A stretch of DNA of 64,000 nt from Branchiostoma floridae (lineage: Eukaryota > Chordata > Leptocardii > Amphioxiformes > Branchiostomatidae): assembly GCF_000003815.2 (NCBI RefSeq), contig NC_049997.1, positions 5,623,321 through 5,687,320 of the forward strand, in the 5' to 3' direction. The notes below the pieces were generated by a model, which was not told the DNA's origin, did not search any database, and worked only from the letters and a program-made list of their open reading frames with translations. Made by a program: the position numbers and the translations under genes. Numbering within the stretch: position 1 is the stretch's first letter; every line of letters starts with the position of its first letter. Positions 55,601 through 57,489 of this stretch are shown here, piece by piece.

Positions 55601-56407
55601 GCACAGAAATGTTTCATTTAAATTTCAGGCCAGTGAAATTAAGTTCAGGCCCCACCAAATTTATTTGTAGCTTCTCGGATTATTTAAAGAAAAAATTTGA
55701 AAAAGTTGTGGGTGAAGATATACGGCTTTGATAACAAAACAAAAAAGACAGCCGAAGGAGTTTAAAGGCACGTTTTATACAATGAATGCCTTTCTTTGAT
55801 TAGTAACTAATGTTCTGAATAAAAGGCATTGTTTTTAGATCGAACTTATGTGTATGTGGCTCTGATTGGTTATATTTACAGGTTTGTGATAGCAATCCCT
55901 GTATTATTTTTTCTCAGGACTTAATTTTTTTTTGAAAATGGAAAAAAAGGACAGGCAAATCTGAGAAGCAACAAATAAGTCAAACCCATCAAATAGCTTA
56001 GGTAGAAATAGATTTAGTTTTGACGTTATTCCTTTTTGATTTATCTATGAATGTCATTTCCCTTCTTTGTTAAGTATGTTTATGTATACCACTACTACTT
56101 TACTTTGTATGCAATTAGCCCTCGGGCATGAATTTGCAATAAAGATTATTAATAAAATTGGTATGGCCTTAGAGTTAATGCACTTGTTGTATAGAGATTT
56201 TGTAAAAGTCTTGACCAACCCTGAAGTAGTGAACTAAACCAACTTCTCAACAACACCCCTACTGACCTGTACTAACCCCCCACCCCCACCTCTGTGTCCC
56301 CCCACCCCAGGGGAATCCGTTTCCTCCAGATCCTGCGGATGTTACATGTGGACAGGCAGGGTGGAACGTGGCGACTCCTGGGCTCTGTGGTCTTCATACA
56401 CAGACAG
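1996..56407 (+). CDS. KCNQ1: KCNQ1-type voltage-gated K+ channel, 5 N-terminal coding exons (gene runs off right edge)
   Basis: Spliced gene: join 1996-2327, 33721-33811, 35483-35609, 54274-54352, 56311-56407. Every intron starts GT and ends AG, and the reading frame is kept across all four junctions, giving 242 residues. KCNQ (Kv7) channels form tetrameric plasma-membrane K+ channels; KCNQ1 pairs with KCNE subunits in vertebrates. Visible parts: N-terminus with [16 protein letters not shown] before S1 (about 104-126), S2 (142-165), S3 from D184, and S4 (210-230). Conserved voltage-sensor residues are E142, F149 (charge-transfer centre), E152, D184 and the S4 series R210, R213, Q216, R219, H222, R225. 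The MLHVDRQGG segment is the KCNQ1 version; KCNQ2-5 have MIRMDRRGG. Residue numbers run 18 below human KCNQ1 throughout, so the only length difference so far is a shorter N-terminus. Pore and C-terminal exons are not in the window. Confidence 0.96.
2691..2718. other. 28-bp perfect palindrome
   Basis: ATCAAGGACGTTAT is followed directly by its exact reverse complement, with no spacer (centre 2704/2705). It could extrude a cruciform or bind a dimeric factor. A related AACGTCCTTGG occurs at about 13560. Confidence 0.9.
3653..3788. repeat. 68-bp tandem duplication
   Basis: Two adjacent copies start ATTTGGTTCGTTCTGG and end in AAATCACTTAA, differing at only a few positions. Confidence 0.9.
5560..5835. 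mobile_element. LINE 3'-end fragments with hairpin and (GTGA)n tail
   Basis: 5604-5645 is, on the - strand, a conserved LINE 3' hairpin (TGCAATTAGCCC...GGGC...TTTGCAATAAA) also seen at 40928 and 56110. 5735-5835 on the + strand ends GACGTTAAACCAGATAGTGA followed by GAGT repeats, the same 3' terminus as the LINE remnant at 57490-57915. Confidence 0.55.
6519..6721. mobile_element. TA-flanked MITE (CTGTAAATGCA family), copy 1
   Basis: Starts TA|CTGTAAATGCATTTAAG and carries GGTTTAATTTTGC...CGGTGGTTTTA motifs. The right end is degraded. Full copies are at 33384, 45004 and 62520. Confidence 0.75.
6825..8474. mobile_element. 1.65-kb element with CAGGGCTC termini and 5-bp target duplication
   Basis: Left end CAGGGCTCCAG, right end GAGCCCTG, flanked by AAGAA on both sides (6820-6824, 8475-8479). 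Subterminal motifs are GGAGCGC/GCGCTCC on the left and GCGACC/GGTCGC on the right. The interior includes a FACGT-poor AT-rich stretch and segments with GGTTCAGGTCCAGA (about 7135-7200). No transposase domain is recognisable in the open frames. Confidence 0.7.
8576..8748. repeat. (GGAT)n/(GAAT)n tetranucleotide array
   Basis: About 80 bp of GAAT units (8623-8704) flanked by GGAT and GGAC variants. Confidence 0.95.
9068..9452. mobile_element. Inverted-repeat element with GGCCAYACCAATTTTATTTG ends
   Basis: The left end TAGGCCATACCAATTTTATT and the right end (reverse complement of AAGGCCACATAAAGTTAG) are partly complementary, and an inner pair, GCTTGTCAGAT/CTGAGAAGC, is also matched. Relatives: 52190-52260 (fragment), 53374-53741, 55647-56171. 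A hAT-like MITE is inserted at its right terminus. Confidence 0.5.
9453..9699. mobile_element. hAT-like MITE, CAGGGTTGTAGCCAG termini, copy 1
   Basis: Perfect 8-bp target duplication GGCCTTAA (9445-9452 and 9700-9707). Inverted ends CAGGGTTGTAGCCAG and CTGGCTACAACCCTG. Confidence 0.85.
9700..10102. other. Intronic stretch, no feature recognised
   Basis: Apparently unique noncoding sequence between two hAT-like elements. A 100-codon open frame on the - strand (9752-10054) has no recognisable domain. Confidence 0.4.
10103..10557. mobile_element. hAT-like MITE with TAGGGGTG termini
   Basis: Left end TAGGGGTGGGTACC, right end complement TAGGGGTGACAAAACC. Flanking 8-mers GATGATAC and GGTGATAC match at 7 of 8. 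The interior repeats TCAGGTCCAG in both orientations. A related sequence lies at 38700-38890. Confidence 0.7.
11110..11392. mobile_element. CAGGGCTCGAAAT MITE, CCTGCA type, 3'-truncated copy
   Basis: Starts CAGGGCTCGAAATACCACCT, contains CTGCATATGCAGG and several GTGCAGGT motifs. The right terminus is missing where a GC-rich repeat begins. Confidence 0.8.
11393..11925. repeat. GC-rich repeat dense in CCGGAC/GTCCGG/TTCGAACG
   Basis: Starts CCTGTGTGAAAATTTGCC and is packed with overlapping palindromes (GGTCCGGACC-like, CGTTCGAACG). The end sequence reappears inverted at about 18155-18178. Long open frames in three frames here follow from the low stop content of GC-rich repeats. Confidence 0.6.
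11926..12890. other. Intronic stretch, no gene seen
   Basis: Noncoding sequence of mixed composition with no identified repeat. A TATA-like motif follows at 12893. Confidence 0.4.
13071..13149 (+). CDS. Possible first coding exon of an unidentified gene
   Basis: ATG at 13071 starts [20 protein letters not shown] and continues to a donor-like GTAAGT at 13150. A TATAAAA is at 12893-12899 and an initiator-like TCAGTT is at 12930-12935. I do not recognise the peptide and no next exon could be matched, so this is weak. Confidence 0.2.
13836..13985. repeat. 150-bp repeat, copy 1 (second at 14745-14890)
   Basis: Both copies start TTATCCCCAGGGGCAG, pass through CCTGCTGACAATAATC and a GAACGGTTCGGG palindrome, and end in GAGATCCGCCTG. 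They lie about 905 bp apart. Confidence 0.85.
14074..14194 (-). CDS. Exon-like open segment, unidentified (minus strand)
   Basis: On the - strand a good acceptor (CACTTGTTGCAG) precedes a 121-nt open segment that ends at GTAATT. It reads [18 protein letters not shown] then [19 protein letters not shown]. The YRC in a Ser/Gly-rich context followed by a hydrophobic strand resembles the end of an immunoglobulin-like domain, but this is a pattern impression only. It joins in phase with the 14406-14562 segment. Confidence 0.25.
14406..14562 (-). CDS. Exon-like open segment, unidentified (minus strand)
   Basis: On the - strand a CAG acceptor is followed by 157 open nt ending at a GTAAGA donor. One frame reads [20 protein letters not shown] then FKTEL and leaves phase 0, matching the next segment at 14194. 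A second frame is also open for more than 100 codons, so the correct frame is uncertain. No family recognised. Confidence 0.2.
14745..14890. repeat. 150-bp repeat, copy 2
   Basis: Direct repeat of 13836-13985 with moderate divergence. Confidence 0.85.
14995..15195 (-). CDS. Open segment with Ig-like strand motif, unidentified (minus strand)
   Basis: A 66-codon open stretch on the - strand, beginning at a TTG rather than an ATG. It ends [20 protein letters not shown], a pattern (V-x-EGE-x-x-x-Y-x-C) like strand B of immunoglobulin domains. It lies upstream, in - strand order, of the 14.0-14.6 kb segments. There is no clear splice acceptor, so it could be chance. Confidence 0.15.
   Translation of the reverse strand: MLLEALELLYHFDLYLALRAQTYNKNSKIYYSLVEATTGSRNAVDGCIQHVTLTEGETMHYPCVAN
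15627..15959. repeat. Duplicated block, copy 1 (second at 16008-16330)
   Basis: Shares ATTTGTAAAG...AATTATTTAATC, CCCGTTTTAACGCCGTGC and CATGATCAATCCCG with the second copy, at an offset of about 375 bp. The copies are diverged and are separated by an assembly gap. Confidence 0.9.
15960..16007. other. Assembly gap (N)
   Basis: Run of N between two copies of a duplicated block. Confidence 1.
16008..16330. repeat. Duplicated block, copy 2
   Basis: Second copy of the 15627-15959 block. It overlaps the exon-like segment at 16260-16454 on the - strand. Confidence 0.9.
16260..16454 (-). CDS. Exon-like open segment, unidentified (minus strand)
   Basis: A strong - strand acceptor (TTTATTTTTCTCTAG) opens into [20 protein letters not shown] then [18 protein letters not shown]. 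The donor is unclear, so the lower boundary is approximate; the frame stays open to 16172. The 3' part is repeated in the same open frame in the older duplicate at about 15700-15955, which mildly favours coding. No family recognised. Confidence 0.22.
16568..16868 (-). CDS. Cysteine-rich exon-like open segment, unidentified (minus strand)
   Basis: A TTTAG acceptor on the - strand is followed by about 100 open codons with seven cysteines, including [20 protein letters not shown] and [10 protein letters not shown], then [20 protein letters not shown]. The composition looks protein-like and extracellular. A GTAAAG within the 3' end could be the donor. I cannot name a family. Confidence 0.22.
17101..17616. 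other. Assembly gap (N)
   Basis: 516-base N run. Open frames that span it are artefacts. Confidence 1.
17990..18178. repeat. GC-rich GGACCGGTCC repeat
   Basis: Rich in GGACCGGTCCGAACCGTTCG-type palindromes and ending TTTTCACACAGG, the inverse of the left end at 11393. This is the second member of that family. Confidence 0.6.
18273..19348. repeat. Possible retroelement or LTR-like region
   Basis: TGTCACGGTGGCATGG occurs at 18273-18288 and again at 19109-19124. The stretch 19109-19350 begins TGTCACGG and ends GTGACA, a TG...CA layout with inverted ends. The middle (18680-19080) is C-rich with Ser/Pro-rich open frames that look non-genic. It lies directly upstream of the FAXC-like gene. Confidence 0.3.
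19429..19645 (+). CDS. FAXC-like exon 1 (N-terminal membrane anchor)
   Basis: ATG at 19429 with context GAAAATGTCC; the donor GTAAGA is at 19646. The exon gives 72 codons plus one base. It contains a 20-residue hydrophobic segment, then [11 protein letters not shown], suggesting a single N-terminal anchor with a basic flank. The frame is open upstream to about 19354 but has no earlier ATG. Confidence 0.78.
19429..21109 (+). CDS. FAXC/metaxin-like protein, first three coding exons, nested in KCNQ1 intron 1
   Basis: Join 19429-19645, 20445-20581, 20943-21109 (173 codons plus two bases). The first ATG of the frame is at 19429. Residues 36-55 ([18 protein letters not shown]) form a single membrane segment, followed by a basic stretch. 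From residue 74 comes a thioredoxin/GST-N-like domain: [20 protein letters not shown], then [20 protein letters not shown], then [11 protein letters not shown]. These match the failed axon connections (FAXC) family, which has the same anchor-plus-GST layout. FAXC proteins are implicated in axon development in flies; their biochemical activity is not settled. The family motif SPFC appears here as TPFG, so the cysteine is absent. The GST-C part is not found downstream; it may lie in an N gap (21833-21932, 25035-25713) or be lost, so this could be a truncated copy. Confidence 0.82.
20098..20348 (-). mobile_element. tRNA-headed SINE, 3' part
   Basis: Contains the family segments (as read on +) AATTGCCCCAGGTGCGGCC, GGTGGGTTCTTTAACG and AGGACCTCCATTTAACA. 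The tRNA head is missing. It lies between exons 1 and 2 of the FAXC-like gene. Confidence 0.75.
20445..20581 (+). CDS. FAXC-like exon 2 (thioredoxin/GST-N-like domain, first half)
   Basis: The acceptor GTGACCTAG ends at 20444 and the donor GTTTGT (weak) is at 20582. Two bases complete a glycine codon, then 45 codons follow, ending in phase 0. The peptide includes [20 protein letters not shown], the most diagnostic family motif. Confidence 0.88.
20943..21109 (+). CDS. FAXC-like exon 3 (second half of GST-N-like domain)
   Basis: The acceptor TTTCCACAG ends at 20942. The chosen donor is GTATGA at 21110, which splits the tryptophan codon of NTYW and fits where the family continues. The peptide begins GKIPWIEYN and contains [18 protein letters not shown] and KMVEENTY. 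Reading through the donor gives a short unrelated tail ending at 21173. Confidence 0.85.
21648..21832. repeat. (CA)n-rich microsatellite, runs into gap
   Basis: Imperfect ACACAC/ACATAC array that ends at the N run. Confidence 0.95.
21833..21932. other. Assembly gap (N)
   Basis: 100-base N run next to a CA repeat; possible location of a missing FAXC-like exon. Confidence 1.
22072..22170 (-). mobile_element. tRNA-headed SINE fragment
   Basis: Contains GTGCCTTTCCCAAGGGCACA, the most conserved middle segment of the SINE family, in - orientation. Confidence 0.6.
22345..22597 (-). mobile_element. 5S-rRNA-headed SINE with (ATT)n tail
   Basis: On the - strand the element starts GCTACGGCCGCG, continues CACCCGATCCCTCGATCTCG and AAGTTAAGCA, and closes the head with GCTGTAGCC. 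These match the start, A-box/IE/C-box control region and end of 5S rRNA, with about 30 bp missing from the middle. The body contains GGGGTCCCGTG...CACGTTAAA, as in the tRNA-headed SINEs here, and the 3' tail is an ATT repeat (22348-22373). Confidence 0.75.
24140..24440 (+). mobile_element. tRNA-headed SINE, 5'-truncated
   Basis: Begins at the B box GGTTCGAATCC, followed by the middle module CTTGTGCCCTTGGGAAAGGC, GTCCCTCGGATAGGA and ATGGAGGTCCCGTG. Confidence 0.85.
25035..25713. other. Assembly gap (N)
   Basis: 679-base N run; could hide FAXC-like exons. Confidence 1.
25722..25895 (+). mobile_element. tRNA-headed SINE with (GAT)n tail
   Basis: A box TAGCGCAGCGG and B box AGTTCGAATCC spaced as in a tRNA, then the module GCCCTTGGGAAAGGCACTTT, truncated at ATGAGTACC and ending in GAT units. 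Confidence 0.85.
26386..26510 (+). mobile_element. Second tRNA-derived SINE family, copy 1
   Basis: A box TAGCTCAACTGG and a degraded B box AGTTCTAATCC separated by an insertion. Same family as 50267-50395. Not a functional tRNA: the stems do not close. Confidence 0.55.
26640..26722. mobile_element. TA-flanked MITE (CTGTAAATGCA family) fragment
   Basis: Carries TTTAAGTTCGCGGGGATTT and the CATGCACTGTAGTCTCTTA motif of the family; ends missing. Confidence 0.55.
27220..27319. other. Assembly gap (N)
   Basis: 100-base N run. Confidence 1.
27527..27858. mobile_element. Inverted-repeat element (GTTGTGTTTC/TAGGGTTGG family), copy 1
   Basis: Shares with 37504-37890 and 40010-40385 the blocks AAACTGAAATGCATGAGGAC, TATCCTTCATTAGATA and GAAGCTATGTGACTCCA. 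Low-copy intronic repeat with no coding capacity. Confidence 0.6.
28257..28620. mobile_element. hAT-like MITE, CAGGGTTGTAGCCAG termini, copy 2
   Basis: Perfect 8-bp target duplication ATGTGATG at 28249-28256 and 28621-28628. Inverted termini are complete. Confidence 0.92.
29018..29386. mobile_element. CAGGGCTCGAAAT MITE, GGTGCACC type
   Basis: Starts CAGGGCTCGAAATTC, ends TATTTCGAGCCCTG, with 5-bp duplication CTGGA on both sides. The ends carry many GGGTGCACC motifs in place of the CCTGCA motifs of other copies. Confidence 0.9.
29651..30136. mobile_element. Inverted-repeat element with GAAT-dense interior
   Basis: Ends GGGCCTTCACAC and GTGTGAAGGTGCC, flanked by TAACTGT (29644-29650, 30137-30143). 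The interior holds a very high density of GAATG/GAATN motifs in one orientation. Confidence 0.6.
30138..30248. mobile_element. 110-bp foldback hairpin
   Basis: Arms AACTGTACCACACAAGAACG and its near complement, and TACCATCTCCC with GGGAGATGGTA around a TTTTAAAAT centre. The whole unit folds on itself. Confidence 0.7.
30368..30660 (-). mobile_element. tRNA-headed SINE, 3' part
   Basis: Contains CAGCCAGGGGCTGAATT, GAGCTTACAATAGG, GGTTCTTTAACGTGCTTGAG and CACGGGACCTC in - orientation; head missing. Confidence 0.75.
30925..30990 (+). repeat. tRNA-like 3' half with perfect B box
   Basis: CCCCGGGTTCGATCCCGGG forms a good T-arm and B box, followed by GGGGGCA. No matching 5' half or A box is present, so this is a tRNA-derived fragment, not a gene. 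Confidence 0.4.
31627..31641. repeat. Poly-G tract
   Basis: About 15 consecutive G residues. Confidence 0.9.
31873..31972. other. Assembly gap (N)
   Basis: 100-base N run. Confidence 1.
32408..32757. mobile_element. CAGGGCTCGAAAT MITE, CCTGCA type, complete
   Basis: Starts CAGGGCTCGAAATCC, ends GGTATTTCGAGCCCTG; TTACT on both sides. Multiple ACCTGCAC/GTGCAGGT motifs near both ends. Confidence 0.93.
33384..33590. mobile_element. TA-flanked MITE (CTGTAAATGCA family), complete
   Basis: TA|CTGTAAATG at the left and CATTTACGG|TA at the right, with GCGGTAGCGGG and CCACCGCGAA internal motifs. It ends 130 bp before KCNQ1 exon 2. Confidence 0.85.
33721..33811 (+). CDS. KCNQ1: KCNQ1 coding exon 2 (S1 and S1-S2 linker)
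   Basis: The acceptor is CTTGTACAG ending at 33720 and the donor GTAAGT is at 33812. The 91 nt complete the valine codon from exon 1 and add 30 codons, ending in phase 0. The peptide [19 protein letters not shown] is S1 followed by the external S1-S2 linker and LFWM at the start of S2. Residues N135-A136-T137 form an N-glycosylation sequon in the external linker; human KCNQ1 as I recall it has ATGT here. Confidence 0.95.
34060..34423. mobile_element. CAGGGCTCGAAAT MITE, CCTGCA type, complete
   Basis: Slightly mutated ends (CAGGGTTCAAAAT, GGAACCTTG) with ATACT duplicated on both sides. An internal 50-bp segment (GTGCAGGTTAGGTGC...) is duplicated. Confidence 0.9.
34660..35097. mobile_element. 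Large foldback element in KCNQ1 intron 2
   Basis: The left arm (34662-34797) and right arm (34963-35096) are about 135-bp inverted repeats, sharing CATAGTGAAAA, GTTTAAACTTTGTTCCA, AGGAAACTCACCATAAATTT, GTCAGATGAATGACTC and GTCGTTGGATGACGT. The 165-bp centre is C-rich. TATGTTGTAGCTA occurs as a direct repeat at 34617 and about 35095. Confidence 0.85.
35483..35609 (+). CDS. KCNQ1: KCNQ1 coding exon 3 (S2, S2-S3 linker, start of S3)
   Basis: The acceptor TTCCTACAG ends at 35482 and the donor GTAAGT is at 35610. The 127 nt give 42 codons plus one base. The peptide starts [20 protein letters not shown] and continues with a basic S2-S3 linker ([20 protein letters not shown]) typical of KCNQ1. The final G joins AC of exon 4 to give the S3 aspartate D184. 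Confidence 0.96.
36371..36835 (+). mobile_element. tRNA-headed SINE, near full length
   Basis: A box TAGTGCAGCGG and B box GGTTCGAATCC, the middle module TTGTGCCCTTGGGAAAGGC, GTCCCTCGGATAGGACGTTA, AAGAACCCGCCACACG, then a long 3' part ending GTCGGCCCACCCAATAACAA. This is the best reference copy in the window. Confidence 0.9.
37046..37490. repeat. 63-bp minisatellite, about 7 units
   Basis: The unit contains TTTACCGTTTAGTGTTGTTG, GTCTTTCTGAATTTACATTT and AAGGTGTTACATGTACTCCT. Because 63 is divisible by three, open frames of 110-125 codons arise on both strands; these are not genes. Confidence 0.97.
37504..37890. mobile_element. Inverted-repeat element (TTAGGCCTAG ends)
   Basis: Left TTAGGCCTAGAGAAAAA...TGTTGTGTTTC, right GAAACACAACATTTTTCTAG then GCCTTA. 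Inverse orientation of the 27527 and 40010 copies. Confidence 0.75.
38700..38890. repeat. GGTCCGGACC-rich repeat, related to 10103-10557
   Basis: Contains CTAGGGATGCG, TTAGGTCCGGACCTGAACCG and TAGTAGTACCCACTCCTAG at the ends; a diverged TAGGGGTG-type element. Confidence 0.45.
40010..40385. mobile_element. Inverted-repeat element (TTAGGCCTTAAGG ends)
   Basis: Left TTAGGCCTTAAGGAAACAAA then ATATTGTGTTTTC; right GGAAACACAACAATTCCTTG. Shares internal blocks with the copies at 27527 and 37504. Confidence 0.7.
40924..40978 (+). mobile_element. LINE 3'-terminal hairpin fragment
   Basis: TTGCAATTAGCCC, then GGCCAAGAATTTGCAATGAA; the same structure as at 5604-5645 (-) and 56108-56155 (+). Confidence 0.5.
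42570..42640 (-). mobile_element. LINE 3'-end fragment with (GAGT)n tail
   Basis: Reverse complement reads GACAGGGAACAACGGACGCT then AAACCGGATACTGAGTGAGT, the 3' terminus also seen at 5780 and 57880. Confidence 0.6.
42690..43745 (-). mobile_element. tRNA-headed SINE 3' part, interrupted by a MITE
   Basis: SINE sequence runs 42690-42756, is interrupted by the MITE at 42757-43541, and resumes at 43542 with AATAGGCAGGGCCAAATCAC through GGTGGGTTCTTTAACGTGC. The uninterrupted SINE at 43763-44215 shows the expected join CTTACAATAGGCGGGG. Confidence 0.88.
42757..43541. mobile_element. CAGGGCTCGAAAT MITE, CTTGCAC type, 785 bp
   Basis: Starts CAGGGCTCGAAATACAC, ends GGTATTTCGAGCCCTG, with AATAG duplicated. 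Subterminal motifs are ACTTGCACC/GGTGCAAGT. It is inserted in a SINE. Confidence 0.93.
43763..44215 (-). mobile_element. tRNA-headed SINE, near full length
   Basis: Complementary strand carries an A-box-like TAGTGTGGCGCAATTGG, B box TGTTCGAAATCC, the GCCCTTGGGAAAGGCAC module and the long 3' part ending at the GGGTGGGC side. Confidence 0.85.
45004..45196. mobile_element. TA-flanked MITE (CTGTAAATGCA family), complete
   Basis: TA|CTGTAAATGCAGAAACT at the left, AAATGTATTTACAG|TA at the right. Internal CACCGCGAACATTTTTTCAT and ACTACAGTGCATGGTGCTAC. Confidence 0.88.
45200..46300. other. KCNQ1 intron 3, no gene seen
   Basis: Noncoding, no identified repeat. Confidence 0.4.
46313..46647. mobile_element. 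CAGGGCTCGAAAT MITE, CCTGCA type, complete
   Basis: Starts CAGGGCCCGAAATAC, ends TTTTAAGCCCTG; CTTAT on both sides. Confidence 0.9.
47198..47547. mobile_element. hAT-like MITE, CAGGGTTGTAGCCAG termini, copy 3
   Basis: Flanks CTAGGCAT and CTAGGCAG match at 7 of 8. Contains a 16-C tract at 47461-47476. Confidence 0.88.
47663..48245. mobile_element. CAGGGCTCGAAAT MITE fragments, CCTGCA type
   Basis: 5' part 47663-47850 (CAGGGCTCAAAATAC...) and 3'-like pieces at 48068-48245 with GTGCAGGTAAAATTGGAGCT; a broken and rearranged copy. Confidence 0.7.
48720..49096. repeat. 189-bp tandem duplication
   Basis: Two units start CTCAGAGYCAGGTCGAAAA and share TTTTAGTACTTATTTATSGA and AATGTGTTGTGTACATCTGT; about 95% identical by eye. 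Confidence 0.92.
49270..49662. repeat. (GT)n microsatellites
   Basis: Two GT-rich tracts (49270-49434 and 49550-49662), each adjacent to a copy of a GCCTTCAAAA...TTTTAACCCAGAA repeat (49130-49260, 49718-49860). Confidence 0.95.
50267..50395 (+). mobile_element. Second tRNA-derived SINE family, copy 2
   Basis: A box TAGCTCAACTGG and B box GGTTCAAATCC, both good polymerase III consensus matches, with an expanded region between them. Not a tRNA because the acceptor stem does not pair. Confidence 0.6.
50500..50660. repeat. (ACT)n-rich microsatellite
   Basis: Imperfect ACT/TAC triplets over about 150 bp. Confidence 0.9.
51199..51480. mobile_element. Element with CAGGGTTGGACAAGT end
   Basis: Starts CAGGGTTGGACAAGTCTACT and ends near GAACTTGTCCAG. 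Related GACAAGTGAATTTT...CTTGTCC fragments are at 6118-6155 and 22800-22880. Confidence 0.5.
53374..53741. mobile_element. Inverted-repeat element, GGCCACAACAATCTAATTTC ends
   Basis: The left end TTAGGCCACAACAATCTAAT then TTCTTGGTTCACGGATT is matched by the complementary AATCCGTGAACCAAGAAATT then AAATTGGTGTGGCCTTA. Arms are about 37 bp. Confidence 0.8.
54066..54222. mobile_element. TA-flanked MITE (CTGTAAATGCA family), 3'-truncated
   Basis: TA|CTGTAAATACAGAAATG start, GCGGTTTTCGCGGTGACC and AAACCACCGCGAAAAGTCC; the last 30 or so bases are missing. It ends about 50 bp before KCNQ1 exon 4. Confidence 0.8.
54274..54352 (+). CDS. KCNQ1: KCNQ1 coding exon 4 (S3 and S3-S4 linker)
   Basis: The acceptor TTCTACAG ends at 54273 and the donor GTAAGA is at 54353. 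The 79 nt encode [19 protein letters not shown] then VFATSAI and two bases of the first S4 arginine codon. The segment is nearly identical to vertebrate KCNQ1. A TA-flanked MITE remnant ends about 50 bp upstream. Confidence 0.96.
54634..54860. repeat. (CA)n tracts in a duplicated block
   Basis: Two CA-rich tracts, each preceded by GCCATTGTGCCAACACAACA, CCACTATACYAAATSTGCAT and GATTCTTGCTGTT: a direct duplication of about 155 bp (54545-54700 and 54698-54860). Confidence 0.9.
55647..56171. mobile_element. Inverted-repeat element, GGCCCCACCAAATTTATTTG end
   Basis: Left AGGCCCCACCAAATTTATTT, right AAAATTGGTATGGCCTTA; inner pair GCTTCTCGGAT/TCTGAGAAGC. Contains a LINE 3' hairpin at 56108-56150. 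Confidence 0.6.
56311..56407 (+). CDS. KCNQ1: KCNQ1 coding exon 5 (S4 voltage sensor, S4-S5 linker)
   Basis: The acceptor CCACCCCAG ends at 56310 and the donor GTGAGA is at 56408. The 97 nt encode [18 protein letters not shown] then [14 protein letters not shown], with S4 charges R213, R219 and R225, the neutral Q216 and H222. The sequence ends where human exon 5 ends, before the S5 exon starting ELITTLY. No S5 exon was found in 56408-64000, so intron 5 is longer than 7.5 kb. Confidence 0.96.
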
Positions 56408-56429
56408 GTGAGATGTCATAAATACTACT

Positions 56430-56780
56430 CAGGGCTCTAAATACTTGGTGCATGTGTACCCAGGTGCACCCAAAATTGGAACTGTGCACCCAATTATTTT
56501 CTGTGGGTGCACAAGGTGCACCCAAATATTTTCTAGGTTTATGTATGTAAAGATATCAAAGTATACTAGTATAGAACATATTCTTGACATCTAAGTTAGA
56601 AAGATGATAAAAATGTCTGTCATGGTACTTGTTTAAGAATTTGATAGCTTGTAACTAAGTTTTATCATTCAAGGTTATCACTTAAATTTAAGTGGTGCAC
56701 CCAAAAATTTTTTAGTGCACCCAATTTTTTAAGCTGGGTGTATCAGTGCACCTAATCCCAAAAATGAATTTCAAGCCCTG
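56430..56780. mobile_element. CAGGGCTCGAAAT MITE, GGTGCACC type, next to KCNQ1 exon 5
   Basis: Starts CAGGGCTCTAAATAC, ends ATTTCAAGCCCTG; CTACT on both sides. It begins 22 bp after the exon 5 donor. Same internal type as 29018-29386. Confidence 0.92.
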
Positions 56781-56946
56781 CTACTTCATAGGGTACAGCA
56801 TTGTATCTGAAGAAGAGTTGATGGATGACACTCGAAACGTCCGGAAGTAAATGTCCGTTTTTTATCCAGTTGTAGAGATTGAATTGTATTTGGATATTGC
56901 TTACCTGGATGTCTAACCTTCATAAATGTAGCATTGTATTTTATTT

Positions 56947-57449
56947 AGTCAAACCTGTCTATAGCGGCCACTCAAAGCACTGGACAAATGTGGCCACTAT
57001 AGACAGGTGGCCACTATAGAGAAAATGCTGATCAATTGACCACGAGCAATAAGTCACACATGATTTCATTAGTCTCTCTCACCAAGTAACATTCTCTCTA
57101 TAGTCTCAAAACTCAGCTGACCCCAGATCTGCCTAAAAAGTAAAATAATTGATATTGCCATGCGCAATGTTGGTTAATTCGCTTGCAAAGACCTACACTC
57201 TAACGTTCAAGGCACTCGTACCTCCCGCTTCCGCCAAAATGACATACGGCCGCTGTATGGTCGCAGTGGGCAGTGTTTCTGTATCTATGGGACCGGAAAT
57301 CTTATGGCTGTGGCCGCATTGGACAGGTAGCTGCTATAGACTATTTCTTAATGCTTAGGTCAATAGGAAAAATCCAAGGGACTGACAAAAAGTGACCGCA
57401 ATGCCAAGGTGGTCACTGTGCAAAGGTGACCGCAAAAACAGGTTTGACT
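56947..57449. mobile_element. Inverted-repeat element, AGTCAAACCTGT ends
   Basis: Left AGTCAAACCTGTCTATAGCG, right AAAACAGGTTTGACT. The interior repeats GTGGCCACTATAGA. Partial relative at 52490-52635. Confidence 0.65.
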
Positions 57450-57489
57450 GTACCACTTCTGAATCATGTACAGCATTGTATTTTGTTTA

